A DNA stretch of 34,667 bases from Bacteroidota bacterium. Its GTDB lineage: Bacteria > Bacteroidota > Bacteroidia > Flavobacteriales_F > PHOS-HE28. Below the pieces are notes generated by a model that worked only from the letters and a program-made list of their open reading frames with translations, searched no databases and was not told where the DNA came from. Each line of letters opens with the position of its first letter. The stretch's first letter is position 1. The translations under genes were made by a program, and so were the position numbers. The DNA lies in NCBI GenBank assembly GCA_018266685.1, contig JAFDZY010000417.1, positions 1 through 34,667 of the forward strand. Direction: 5' to 3'. Positions 23,137 through 31,155 of this stretch are shown here, piece after piece.

Positions 23137-23144
23137 GAACTTTG
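23137..23144 (+). promoter_or_regulatory. Weak candidate -7 element for the alcohol dehydrogenase
   Basis: GAACTTTG (TAnnTTTG with one mismatch) followed by CACCACC, seven bases before the ATG at 23152. It sits in the 66-bp divergent gap with the HEAT gene. Confidence 0.3.
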
Positions 23145-23151
23145 CACCACC

Positions 23152-24198
23152 ATGTCCATTGCAAAAGCCTATTCCGCACAGGGTGCATCATCACCGCTTG
23201 CACCCGATACCATTGAACGCCGTGATCCCGGTCCGCATGATGTGTGGATCGACATCGCCTATTGCGGGGTATGCCATTCCGATGTGCATGCCGTGCGCGA
23301 TGAATGGGGCGGCACACGCTTTCCCATCGTGCCCGGGCACGAGATCACTGGCACGGTGCGCGAAGTAGGCAGCGCGGTGAAGCGCTGGAAAACTGGCGAC
23401 CGGGTGGGCGTTGGCTGCATGGTGAACAGCTGCCGGGAATGCAGCGCGTGCCGTGAACATGAGGAGCAGTTCTGCGAACGCGGCATGACGGCCACCTACA
23501 ATTCCTACGACAAGTATGGCGACCGCTCCTTGACGAAAGGCGGCTATTCCACCCATATCGTGGTGAACGAAGATTTTGTGCTGCGGATCCCGGACGGCAT
23601 GCCGCTGGACCGCACGGCACCACTGCTCTGCGCAGGCATCACCACCTATTCACCCTTGCGCCGCTTTGGCGTGGGGCCGGGCATGCACATGGGCGTGGTG
23701 GGCCTGGGCGGCCTGGGCCATGTGGCGGTGAAGATCGCCAAAGCCATGGGCGCGCACGTTACCATGATCAGCCATTCGGAGCGCAAACGCGCCGATGCCG
23801 CCAAACTGGGTGCCGATGATTTCCTGGCCACGCATGACCCGGACGTGTTTGCACACAACAAAAAGCGCTTTGATTTCATCCTGGACACCATTTCCGCCAA
23901 GCATGACTACAGCGCCTACCTCGGCCTGCTGAAACGCGGGGGAACCATGGTACTGGTGGGGATCCCCGAGGCATCACCGCTGGATGCAGGTGCGCTGGTG
24001 CACCAGCGCCGCCAACTGGCGGGCTCGCTGATCGGCGGCATCAAGGAGACCCAGGAGATGCTGGACTTCTGCGCCAAGCACGGCGTACTGGCCGACATCG
24101 AGCTGATCCCCGCAAGCAAGATCAACGAGGCCTATGACCGCATGGTGCGGAGCGATGTGCGCTACCGCTTTGTGATCGATATTCAGTCGCTGGGTTAG
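23152..24198 (+). CDS. Zinc-dependent NAD(P) alcohol dehydrogenase, CAD/YahK-like
   Basis: Medium-chain dehydrogenase that reduces aldehydes or oxidises alcohols. 348 aa from the ATG at 23152 (MSIAKAYSAQ); an earlier in-frame GTG at 23128 is less typical. Catalytic zinc ligands are Cys41 (YCGVCHSD), His63-Glu64 (GHEITG) and Cys160 (LLCAGITTY). Structural zinc cysteines are 94, 97, 100 and 108 (CRECSACREHEEQFC). The Rossmann motif GLGGLGHVAVK is at 184-194, and ISHSERKR after the second strand suggests NADP(H) preference. This layout matches the cinnamyl-alcohol-dehydrogenase-like broad aldehyde reductases such as E. coli YahK. A nine-G run directly follows the stop. Confidence 0.95.
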   Translation: MSIAKAYSAQGASSPLAPDTIERRDPGPHDVWIDIAYCGVCHSDVHAVRDEWGGTRFPIVPGHEITGTVREVGSAVKRWKTGDRVGVGCMVNSCRECSACREHEEQFCERGMTATYNSYDKYGDRSLTKGGYSTHIVVNEDFVLRIPDGMPLDRTAPLLCAGITTYSPLRRFGVGPGMHMGVVGLGGLGHVAVKIAKAMGAHVTMISHSERKRADAAKLGADDFLATHDPDVFAHNKKRFDFILDTISAKHDYSAYLGLLKRGGTMVLVGIPEASPLDAGALVHQRRQLAGSLIGGIKETQEMLDFCAKHGVLADIELIPASKINEAYDRMVRSDVRYRFVIDIQSLG

Positions 24199-24210
24199 GG
24201 GGGGGGATTC

Positions 24211-24240
24211 ACCGCCAAGACGCCAAGGGCGCCAAGAAGG
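24211..24240. repeat. Short CGCCAAG direct repeats between convergent genes
   Basis: CGCCAAG occurs three times (24213-24219, 24221-24227, 24230-24236) in the 54-bp gap between the alcohol dehydrogenase and DUF58 genes, just after a run of nine G (24198-24206). Similar CGCCAAG-rich intergenic strings are familiar to me from diverse environmental genomes, but no function is known to me. Confidence 0.6.
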
Positions 24241-24252
24241 GCTGCCGGCCCC

Positions 24253-25587
24253 TCACAGCATCCCCCTCGCCTTCACCTCCAAGTATTTGTTCAGCACGCT
24301 GGTGCTCAACTGCTCCGGCGCAGTTAGAATGGTAAGCACGCCGTGGCGCTCCAGCTCCTTGGCGATGAGTTCCTTTTCGTGGATGAACTGGGTGGTGATG
24401 GTCTTGATGTACACGCTCATTGTACTGCGGTCCGGATACTGGAGCAGAGCATCCATTTCCGTGTTGCGGAAGATCACTACGGCCACCAGGTGCGCACGTG
24501 AGAGCAGTTGCAGGAAGGGCAACTGCCGGCGCATGGCCTGCACGCTTTCAAAGTTGGTGTACACCACCAGCAGGCTGCGCTGCGGCACGGTGCGTTTCAC
24601 CTTGGCATAGAGCGCCTCCATGTCGGTTTCGGCGAAATCGGTGCGCAGGGCGTAGAGCAGTTCCATCACGCGGTGCATCCAGCCCTTGTCGCGCGCGGGC
24701 GGCAGCACCGCATGCACGGCATTGCTGTAGGTGATCACCCCGGCCTTGTCGTCCTTTTTCAAGGCGATGTCGCTGAGCACTAGCGTGGCATTGATGGCGC
24801 GGTCCAGCAGGGTGAGCCCGCCGAAGGGCATCTTCATGGTGCGCCCCGTGTCGATGAGCGAAACGATCTGTTGGGCCTTTTCGTCCTGGTACTGGTTCAC
24901 CATCAACTTGGCGCGGCGGGCGGTGGCCTTCCAGTTCACCGTGCGGCGGTCGTCGCCAGGGATGTACTCGCGGATCTGCTCGAACTCCGACCGCTGCGCG
25001 CTGCGCCGCACCTTGCGCACACCGGCCGCGCTGAACGGGTCGGCCTCGGCCATCAGCTCGTATTTGCGCAGGTGGATGTAGCTGGGGTACACGGCGATCT
25101 CCCGGCCTTGTTCTTGCTTGTACCGGCGTTCCGCCAGGCCCAGGTTGGTGCATGCCAGCACATTGATGGCCCCGAAGGCATGCATGCCACGCGTGAGTGG
25201 CCGCACCATGTAGCTGAGCCGGGCGCTGCCACCAGCGTCGATCGCCGCTTCCAGCACAAGCCCGCGTTCCTGCAACTGCGCGGGCAGTTCGTCCAGTACC
25301 TTCGCTGCAATGGGGATCCGGTAGCGGCTCAGCACGGTGATGGTCACGGGGTTTTCGTCGCCGTTGCTCCACTTGGCCAGGGTGTGGCGCGAGGCTTGGA
25401 TGCCTTCCTTCACGCCGTAGAGCCGCACCGCATCCAGCACCGTGGCCACCAACAGCAAGGCCACGGCGGCCATTGCTACGGGCAGGAGCGGCGCTAGGAA
25501 GTACGCGGCAACGAACAAGCCCACGATAGCCCAACCGATGCCGAAAAAGCGCCGGGTCAGGAAGAAGGATCGGAGGGTGGTTTTCAC
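24253..25587 (-). CDS. DUF58 domain-containing protein
   Basis: A 444-aa membrane-anchored protein with two adjacent N-terminal helices (about 15-50). The DUF58 signature GDDRRTVNWKATARR is at 211-225. A vWA-like region follows: QIVSLIDTGRTMKMPFGG (240-257) holds DxGxT where canonical MIDAS sites have DxSxS, and then ALKKDDKAGVITYSNAV. Such variants are common in Bacteroidota DUF58 proteins as far as I recall. DUF58 proteins nearly always pair with MoxR AAA+ ATPases, and here the ATG overlaps the MoxR stop (ATGA). Likely role: the substrate-facing partner of the MoxR chaperone at the membrane. Last gene of the six-gene locus. Confidence 0.93.
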   Translation of the reverse strand: MKTTLRSFFLTRRFFGIGWAIVGLFVAAYFLAPLLPVAMAAVALLLVATVLDAVRLYGVKEGIQASRHTLAKWSNGDENPVTITVLSRYRIPIAAKVLDELPAQLQERGLVLEAAIDAGGSARLSYMVRPLTRGMHAFGAINVLACTNLGLAERRYKQEQGREIAVYPSYIHLRKYELMAEADPFSAAGVRKVRRSAQRSEFEQIREYIPGDDRRTVNWKATARRAKLMVNQYQDEKAQQIVSLIDTGRTMKMPFGGLTLLDRAINATLVLSDIALKKDDKAGVITYSNAVHAVLPPARDKGWMHRVMELLYALRTDFAETDMEALYAKVKRTVPQRSLLVVYTNFESVQAMRRQLPFLQLLSRAHLVAVVIFRNTEMDALLQYPDRSTMSVYIKTITTQFIHEKELIAKELERHGVLTILTAPEQLSTSVLNKYLEVKARGML

Positions 25588-26576
25588 CGGGGCACGGGGA
25601 CTTTGGCGATGATCCGGGCCACGGCTTCATCGGGCCGCAGGCCTTCCATTTCACGTTCCGGGGTGAGCAGGATGCGGTGCCGCAGCACGGCGGGCAGCAC
25701 TTGCTTGATGTCCTCCGGCACGCAGAAGTCGCGGCCCTGCATGGCGGCCACGGCCTTGGCGGCGCGTTGTACGGCGAGGCTCGCACGGGGCGAGGCGCCC
25801 AGCATGAGCATGCCGTCAGTGCGGGTGGCCTGCGCGATCTCGGCGATGTAGCGCACCAGCTTGGCATCGCATTTCACTTGGAACACGAGCTGGCGCAGCC
25901 GGGCCAGTTCCACCGGTGCGATCACCGGGGCCACCTGCGCAGCATCCATGCGGTGCAGGCCCTCCTGGGCGCGCAGCAGGAGTTGTTCTTCCTCGTCCAC
26001 GCCGGGATGCCCCATGTCGATCTTGAAGAGGAAGCGGTCCAGCTGGGCTTCCGGCAGGCGGTAGGTGCCTTCGTGCTCAATGGGGTTCTGCGTGGCCACG
26101 ATCATGAACGGGTTGCCCACGGGGTGGGTGGTGCCGTCCACGGTGACCTGCCGTTCCTCCATCACTTCGAAGAGCGCGCTCTGCGTTTTGGCCGGTGCCC
26201 GGTTGATTTCGTCCACCAGCACGATGTTGCTGAAGATGGGGCCCGGCTTGAAGGTGAAGGCTGCGGTGGCGGGATCGAAGATGCTGGTGCCGATCACGTC
26301 GCCGGGCATCAGGTCCGGGGTGAACTGGATGCGCGCGAAGCCGGTGTCCACCGTGCGGGCTAGCAGTTTGGCGGCAAGGGTCTTGGCCACGCCCGGCATG
26401 CCCTCGATCAGCACATGGCCGTCGCTGAGCAGCGCGATGATCAGCTGGTCGATCACGGCATCCTGGCCGATGATCACGCGGTGGATGCCGTTGCGGATGC
26501 GCTCGGCCGCGTCGCGCAGTTCTGCCAAGGGCAGGGCGGGGGCGTAGCCGCCTTCGGGGATGTTCTCTTGTTCCAT
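25584..26576 (-). CDS. MoxR family AAA+ ATPase
   Basis: AAA+ chaperone that remodels or inserts cofactors into partner proteins, often with vWA or DUF58 partners. 330 aa from the ATG at 26576 (MEQENIPEGG); an upstream in-frame extension looks non-coding. Motifs are Walker A GMPGVAKT (59-66), Walker B VLVDEINRAP (119-128), sensor 1 ATQNP (161-165), the LPEAQLDRFLF arginine-finger segment (174-184), and sensor 2 GASPRASLA in the C-terminal lid. Overlaps the DUF58 gene (ATGA) and follows the DUF4350 gene by 34 bases. Confidence 0.95.
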   Translation of the reverse strand: MEQENIPEGGYAPALPLAELRDAAERIRNGIHRVIIGQDAVIDQLIIALLSDGHVLIEGMPGVAKTLAAKLLARTVDTGFARIQFTPDLMPGDVIGTSIFDPATAAFTFKPGPIFSNIVLVDEINRAPAKTQSALFEVMEERQVTVDGTTHPVGNPFMIVATQNPIEHEGTYRLPEAQLDRFLFKIDMGHPGVDEEEQLLLRAQEGLHRMDAAQVAPVIAPVELARLRQLVFQVKCDAKLVRYIAEIAQATRTDGMLMLGASPRASLAVQRAAKAVAAMQGRDFCVPEDIKQVLPAVLRHRILLTPEREMEGLRPDEAVARIIAKVPVPR

Positions 26577-26610
26577 GGTGCTTGTGCTATGGGTTTGCAG
26601 GCGGGTCCGA

Positions 26611-27837
26611 TCACAACCGGGCGCGCAGGCGGTCAAGTGTTTTGTTCAATGTCAAAAGCTGTTCCTCGCTTACTTGTTCAGCGGAGTTGTAATAATCCAT
26701 CAGGCGGATGGCATGCTCCAGTTCGGCCGTGCTGATGCCGGTGCGCTGGGCAATCTCTTCCACGGTATGTTCTTTCCAGCCGGTGTAGTGCAGGCGGAGC
26801 TTGCGGCGCACTTCATCCTTGAACTGCGCCGATAGTTTGCGCGCCAGGTCGGCATGGTCGCCGCGGAAGTAGTAGAGCCGCCCGATGGTGTCGGCGAAGT
26901 CGCGGCTGGTGTTGCGCGGAGGCTCCACCACGGGGATGGCACGCTGTCGGCGGCGCGCGTACACCAGCACGGTGAGGAACAGCAGCGCGATGATGGTCCA
27001 GTACGCCCAGCGCAGTGCGGGTTGCGCCAGGATGTAGCGCAGCGGACTGCTGCTGCCTGCCCGGCCCGCCTTGTAGTACTCGTCCCATAGCACGGGCCGG
27101 TCCGGCAGAAGACCGAACGACTGTTCCATGAAGCCGCGTGCGTCGTCCTTCAGCAGGTAGTAGTTGGTGAAGGCCAGCGGCGTGCTGCACAAGTACAGCG
27201 TGCCTTTGCCGATGGGCACGCGCAATAGCACGGGATCGTTCCGCCAGGTTTCCGCGAGCACTTGGGCGCTGTCCTTGGAATACTTGCTGAAGTAGTTCCG
27301 CATGTCGCCGCGCCCGAAGCGAAAGTCCCCGGCCTTGCGCAAAGGCTCCACGGTGTAGTGCAACACGGCGGTATCCCCGAGCAGGATCTCCTTCATGCCC
27401 TGTGCGCTCAGGCTGTCCAACGGCTCATAGCGGTAGGCCTGTTGCAGATGAAGTGTATCCATGAGCAGGCCTTGGAAGTTGTCTGCGGCGATGAACGCAT
27501 TGTCCCCGGCCTCCACCAGTTTCAACAGGTGCTCCAGGTCCAATTCATCCAGGTTGAACCAAGGCTCAATGAAAACGAGGTTCACACGTGGCGCAGTGCT
27601 GTCCGGCCCCAACCGCTGTTGCGCAACACCGTATATCGGTTCGCGCACGGTGGTGATGCCCTGCGGGAAGAGGTCGCCCAGGCGTTCGCGCACCAAGCCG
27701 CAGCCGTACGGGTCGTTGCTGAATGCCGTGAAGGAGCGCCGCCAATCGGGCGGTTTCGGGGTGATGGCGTCCAGCACCACGATCAGCAGCACCACCGCCA
27801 GGGTGGCGGCCAGAATGGCTTTCTCGGTGCGGTTCAT
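26611..27837 (-). CDS. DUF4350 domain-containing membrane protein
   Basis: 408 aa from the ATG at 27837. One helix near the N-terminus (about 8-26) and a second at about 277-293 bracket an extracytoplasmic domain. The domain resembles DUF4350, a GATase1-like fold: FSNDPYGCGLVRERL at 39-53, VNLVFIEPWFNLDELDLEHLLKLVEAGDNAFIAAD at 85-119, and PIGKGTLYLCSTPLAFTNYYL at 208-228. The cytoplasmic tail (300-408) is helical and basic and reads like a small helix-turn-helix-type segment (EEIAQRTGISTAELEHAI). It overlaps DUF4129 by ATGA. DUF4350 genes recur in MoxR/DUF58/DUF4129 clusters; function is unknown. Confidence 0.85.
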   Translation of the reverse strand: MNRTEKAILAATLAVVLLIVVLDAITPKPPDWRRSFTAFSNDPYGCGLVRERLGDLFPQGITTVREPIYGVAQQRLGPDSTAPRVNLVFIEPWFNLDELDLEHLLKLVEAGDNAFIAADNFQGLLMDTLHLQQAYRYEPLDSLSAQGMKEILLGDTAVLHYTVEPLRKAGDFRFGRGDMRNYFSKYSKDSAQVLAETWRNDPVLLRVPIGKGTLYLCSTPLAFTNYYLLKDDARGFMEQSFGLLPDRPVLWDEYYKAGRAGSSSPLRYILAQPALRWAYWTIIALLFLTVLVYARRRQRAIPVVEPPRNTSRDFADTIGRLYYFRGDHADLARKLSAQFKDEVRRKLRLHYTGWKEHTVEEIAQRTGISTAELEHAIRLMDYYNSAEQVSEEQLLTLNKTLDRLRARL

Positions 27838-28559
27838 GGCTTTTGTGGCGAAGGGAAACCCTTGAAAGCAGGGGCCAGGCTGCGGTAGCGGGCCTGATCC
27901 ATGGGCGCGTCGCCGAACCAAGCCCATTTGAAGAGGAAGCTGAGCTCGGCGAAGGTGCTGCGCTCAGCAGGATTCATCAATTGCCGCAAGTAGTCGCGGT
28001 CTGTGTTGTCCGGTTGGAAGCGGATGCTTCCGCCGTCAGCCAAGCGGCGCAGCACCAGCAAGTATTGGTAGCGCAGGGCCATGCGCCAGTCGCGCTGGTT
28101 CTCAGCTTCTGCCAACAGTCCGTCCAGATCGATCCGGGTGATGTCCTCGCCGATCTCCAGCACTTGCCTGGGCTTGGCGGCTTCCGCAGCAAACCCGCCG
28201 TGGAACAGCCGCTTCCTCAGGTAGAACAGCAAGAAACCCGCAGCAAGGAGGATGATCAACCAGTCCAGATGGCTGAATGCCCAGCGGCCTGCCTCGGTGC
28301 CGAAGAGGTCGTTCAGTTTCTGCTGCATCCAGTGCTTCAAGCGGTCCCACCACAGGGTTTCCACATGGAGGTCGCGGTCATAGTCATATTGGGGGTCGGC
28401 TTTCAGGCGGGCCAATTCCGCCGTATTGAAGTGTACCGGGCGCACCCGCAGGCTGTCATGGGAAACGACCGCACTGGCCGTTGCAATGTCCGCGCCTTGT
28501 GCCGCAACGGAACCAAGCCCCCACAGGAGCAGCGACAGAAAGAGCAGGATGCGGGCCAC
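27834..28559 (-). CDS. DUF4129 domain-containing protein
   Basis: A 241-aa protein. A GTG at 28559 is chosen because it starts a signal peptide (MARILLFLSLLLWGLGSVAAQ); the frame extends further upstream only across the preceding gene. An extracytoplasmic segment (21-97) with YDYDRDLHVETLWWDRL precedes one helix (about 98-114). The C-terminal DUF4129-like domain follows, with its typical pattern RDWRMALRYQYLLVLRRLADGG, then TDRDYLRQL and the FKWAWFGDAP loop. In actinobacterial and Bacteroidota clusters DUF4129 accompanies MoxR, DUF58 and DUF4350. It overlaps the DUF4350 gene by four bases. Confidence 0.85.
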   Translation of the reverse strand: MARILLFLSLLLWGLGSVAAQGADIATASAVVSHDSLRVRPVHFNTAELARLKADPQYDYDRDLHVETLWWDRLKHWMQQKLNDLFGTEAGRWAFSHLDWLIILLAAGFLLFYLRKRLFHGGFAAEAAKPRQVLEIGEDITRIDLDGLLAEAENQRDWRMALRYQYLLVLRRLADGGSIRFQPDNTDRDYLRQLMNPAERSTFAELSFLFKWAWFGDAPMDQARYRSLAPAFKGFPSPQKP

Positions 28560-28582
28560 TGTGCTGCGGACGGGTTGTGGGC

Positions 28583-29443
28583 TCAAGCGGCGGGCGGTGC
28601 GGTGGCTTCTTCCACGCGCTGCATCAGTCCGCGCCCCTCCTTTTCCTCGATCAGGGACAGGGCCTGCAGGCCGATGGGCACATGGAGGAAGGGCAGGAGC
28701 AGCACGTTCACCACGCCCGCCAGCAGCATGAAGAGGGTCATGAACCAGCCCATGCGCTGGCCGAATTCCCCCGCACCGCCGGGTTCCATGCCGCTCAGGG
28801 CACCGAAACCCGTGAGCAGCATCAACGGCAAGTACAGGAAGTAGCTGATGAAGGTGATCAGCATGACCAAAACGAGCACCAGCCCGAAGGTTTCCCACCA
28901 ATGCCCTTTGATCACGCGGAAGGAGCGGCTGATGCACTCGCCGATACCGGCCCTTTCAAATGCACGCAGCGGATAGGCCATGGTGAATACGATGGCCAGC
29001 CACAAGGCGCCCACGAACAGCATCACCACGCCCGCCATGGCGATGATCCCCGCCAACAGGCCCACCACGAAGTAGGCCGGAAGCTGCTGCAGCATGGCCT
29101 TCCACATCTCCCCGGAGGAGGGGGGCAGGCCGCGGTTGAGCATGTAGTGCCGCATGTGTTCGTACACCAGGGTGTACATCATCAGCATGGACAAGGCCAT
29201 CAGCAGGTATCCGGCACCCATGGAGCCCACGCTGCTGAGCATCGCTCCGCTATTGGCCCCTGCCATGTTGGTGTACACCGTGCGGAAGAAGTTGCCCATG
29301 AAGAAGGAGGCTACCACATATAGCGGCAGGCAGAAGAAGGCCAGCGGTCGGTAAAGCGATTTCCAGTTCTGGCGTACATACTGGAAGCCGGTGCTGATCA
29401 CCGCGCTGAAGTCACGCCGTTGGCGCAGTTCTATGTATTCCAT
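28583..29443 (-). CDS. Polytopic membrane protein of the MoxR locus
   Basis: A 286-aa integral membrane protein of unknown function. It starts with a soluble MEYIELRQRRDFSAV segment, then about six hydrophobic segments. The best defined are around RPLAFFCLPLYVVASFF, MGAGYLLMALSMLMMY, YFVVGLLAGIIAMAGVVMLFV, and LVLVLVMLITFISYFLY. The SFRVIKGHWWETFGL segment is like that in DUF975 or glycerophosphodiester-phosphodiesterase-type membrane domains, but I cannot assign it firmly. The C-terminus is acidic and cytoplasmic. It overlaps the SpoIIM-like gene by 32 bases, so the two are tightly coupled. Confidence 0.82.
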   Translation of the reverse strand: MEYIELRQRRDFSAVISTGFQYVRQNWKSLYRPLAFFCLPLYVVASFFMGNFFRTVYTNMAGANSGAMLSSVGSMGAGYLLMALSMLMMYTLVYEHMRHYMLNRGLPPSSGEMWKAMLQQLPAYFVVGLLAGIIAMAGVVMLFVGALWLAIVFTMAYPLRAFERAGIGECISRSFRVIKGHWWETFGLVLVLVMLITFISYFLYLPLMLLTGFGALSGMEPGGAGEFGQRMGWFMTLFMLLAGVVNVLLLPFLHVPIGLQALSLIEEKEGRGLMQRVEEATAPPAA

Positions 29444-30398
29444 GGGTGCGTTGGACTTGGTAGGGGTAAAGGATGAAGTAACCGATGATGAAGGCCAGGC
29501 TGGCGGCGATGATGGTGATGTTCACCGCCGGGTGCATGCCGGCGCTGCGCCGCGTGATGAAGGACTCGATGAAACCCGCCAGGATGAAGCAGGGCACCAG
29601 GCCGATCACGATCTTCATGCCCTGCAAGGCTCCGCGCCGGAAACTGGCCAAGCGGGTATACGTGCCGGGGAAGAGCAGGCCGTTGCCCATCACGATGCCG
29701 GCCGAACCCGCGATAACGATGCAGCTGATCTCGATGGTGCCGTGCAGCCAGATGGCCAGCAGGCTTTCGCGCAGCACGCCTTCCTGGTACATGAAGTACT
29801 GGAACGCCCCCAGCATGATGCCGTTCTGCACCAGGATCCACCAGGTACCGTAGCTCAGCAGCACGCCAAAGGCAAACGCGTAGAAGGACACCATGATGTT
29901 GTTCAGCGTGATCCCGAAGAACATGTCCATCATGCCGGTGGTGCCGTACACGGCCATGGGCTTGCCCGCCTTGATGTTCTCCAGGGTCATGTTCACGTAG
30001 CCGTCGCCCAGGATCAGCCGCGTGAAGGTGGTGTCGTAGTGCGCGCTGAGCCCGCCGATCAACACGGCCACCAGGAAAACCGCCGCGGAGATGGCCAACT
30101 GCGGACGTGTGGCTGCCATCAACAACGGAAGCTCCGTTTTCCAGAAGGAAACAAACCGCCCCAAGCCCGTGCGCTGGTTGCGGTAAATATGGCGGTGCAT
30201 GCCGGTGGCCAGCGTGTTGAGGTAGGCCGTTACCTGCGCGCCGGGGTAAAAGGTGCGGGCGTAGCTCAGGTCGTCGTTCAGCTCGATATAAAGCGCACTG
30301 GCTTCATCGGGCGTGATGGTAGCGCCGCGTTGCGCCACCAGCTCTTCCAAGCGCTGCCACTTGGTGCTGTTCTGTTTTACAAAGGCCGCTTCGCGCAT
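29412..30398 (-). CDS. SpoIIM-like (stage II sporulation protein M family) membrane protein
   Basis: 328 aa from the ATG at 30398 (MREAAFVKQNSTKWQRLEEL); an in-frame codon six residues earlier is less likely. An N-terminal helical cytoplasmic domain (about 1-95) with YIELNDDLSYARTFYPGAQVTAYLN precedes a five-to-six-helix DUF95/SpoIIM domain. Conserved parts are FFGITLNNIMVSFYAFAFGVL and AIWLHGTIEISCIVIAGSAG, the HGxxE motif of the family. In Bacilli SpoIIM acts in peptidoglycan hydrolysis during sporulation; here no sporulation is expected. It is the first gene of the minus-strand locus and divergent from the RDD gene. Confidence 0.92.
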   Translation of the reverse strand: MREAAFVKQNSTKWQRLEELVAQRGATITPDEASALYIELNDDLSYARTFYPGAQVTAYLNTLATGMHRHIYRNQRTGLGRFVSFWKTELPLLMAATRPQLAISAAVFLVAVLIGGLSAHYDTTFTRLILGDGYVNMTLENIKAGKPMAVYGTTGMMDMFFGITLNNIMVSFYAFAFGVLLSYGTWWILVQNGIMLGAFQYFMYQEGVLRESLLAIWLHGTIEISCIVIAGSAGIVMGNGLLFPGTYTRLASFRRGALQGMKIVIGLVPCFILAGFIESFITRRSAGMHPAVNITIIAASLAFIIGYFILYPYQVQRTHGIHRTAPTA

Positions 30399-30413
30399 GG
30401 GGGTGGGCAAGAG

Positions 30414-30421
30414 CAAACATA
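30414..30421 (-). promoter_or_regulatory. Candidate -7 promoter element for the SpoIIM-MoxR locus
   Basis: The minus strand reads TATGTTTG, an exact TAnnTTTG match, followed by C and ending 15 bases before the ATG at 30398. It lies in the 55-bp divergent gap with the RDD gene. Confidence 0.45.
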
Positions 30422-30453
30422 ACGCAGCGGCGCTACCCTATTTTGCGCCCTGC

Positions 30454-31152
30454 ATGGAAACCGTCCGTATTGAAACCACGCACAACGTGGCCCTGCAAGT
30501 GGAAGTGGCCACCATTGTGGACCGCGGCCTGGCCGTGGTGATCGATTGGCTTTTGCTCGCCGGGTATTCGTTCGCACTGGTGTTCTTCACGAACAAGTTG
30601 GGGGTGGACTTCCCGGATTGGTTGTCCATTGTGCTTTTCGGCGTGCCCTGGACCTTTTACCACCTGCTGTGCGAACTGCTTATTGACGGCCAAAGCCTGG
30701 GCAAGCGCGTCCGCCAGATCAAGGTGGCACGGCTGGACGGAGGGCAGCCCGGCCTGGGCCACTATTTGCTGCGGTGGATGCTCCGCCTGGTGGATTCCAT
30801 GTTTTTCGTGGGTGCCGTGGTGATCCTTTTCAACGGCAAGGGGCAACGCATCGGCGATCTTGCCGCAGGCACAGCGGTGATCTCCCTGAGGCGCCGTACC
30901 TCCCTGGCAGACATCGTGGCAAAGCAGGTACCGGACGACCACCGCGTTACCTTTTCCGGAGCCGGCGCCATATCCGATGCACAGGCGGCGCTGATCAAGG
31001 AAGTACTGGCCGATACCAGTGCTGCGCGCGTTGCTGCGATCAACAAGTTGGCGGAGCGCTACAGGGCACAATTCAGCACGGACGTGCCAATGGGGCCGGA
31101 ACAGTTCCTGCGCACGCTGCTTACCGACCACGTGTTCCTCACCAGCCGCTAA
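30454..31152 (+). CDS. RDD family membrane protein
   Basis: 232 aa from the ATG at 30454 (METVRIETTHNVALQVEVA). The RDD domain begins at VDRGLAVVIDWLLLAGYSFAL with the Arg-Asp residues of the first helix. It continues through LCELLIDGQSLGKRVRQIKVARLDGG (the conserved SLGKR…IKV motif) and a third helix region ending RIGDLAAGTAV. The C-terminal about 90 residues are soluble and helical (DAQAALIKEVLADTSAARVAAINKLAERYR). RDD proteins are small membrane proteins of mostly unknown function; some act in sodium or proton transport. Its divergent position beside SpoIIM/DUF4129/MoxR/DUF58 genes recurs in Bacteroidota as I recall, which suggests a shared role. It ends three bases before the stop of the convergent downstream gene. 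Confidence 0.92.
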   Translation: METVRIETTHNVALQVEVATIVDRGLAVVIDWLLLAGYSFALVFFTNKLGVDFPDWLSIVLFGVPWTFYHLLCELLIDGQSLGKRVRQIKVARLDGGQPGLGHYLLRWMLRLVDSMFFVGAVVILFNGKGQRIGDLAAGTAVISLRRRTSLADIVAKQVPDDHRVTFSGAGAISDAQAALIKEVLADTSAARVAAINKLAERYRAQFSTDVPMGPEQFLRTLLTDHVFLTSR

Positions 31153-31155
31153 GGG

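Noticed and set aside
22525..23151. N-terminal extension of the alcohol dehydrogenase
   Set aside because: It overlaps the HEAT-repeat gene in antisense and lacks similarity to dehydrogenases.
29391..30422. Long open frame on the plus strand opposite the SpoIIM-like gene
   Set aside because: Its His/Gln/Asp-rich composition is typical of antisense reading of a membrane protein; the SpoIIM motifs are intact.
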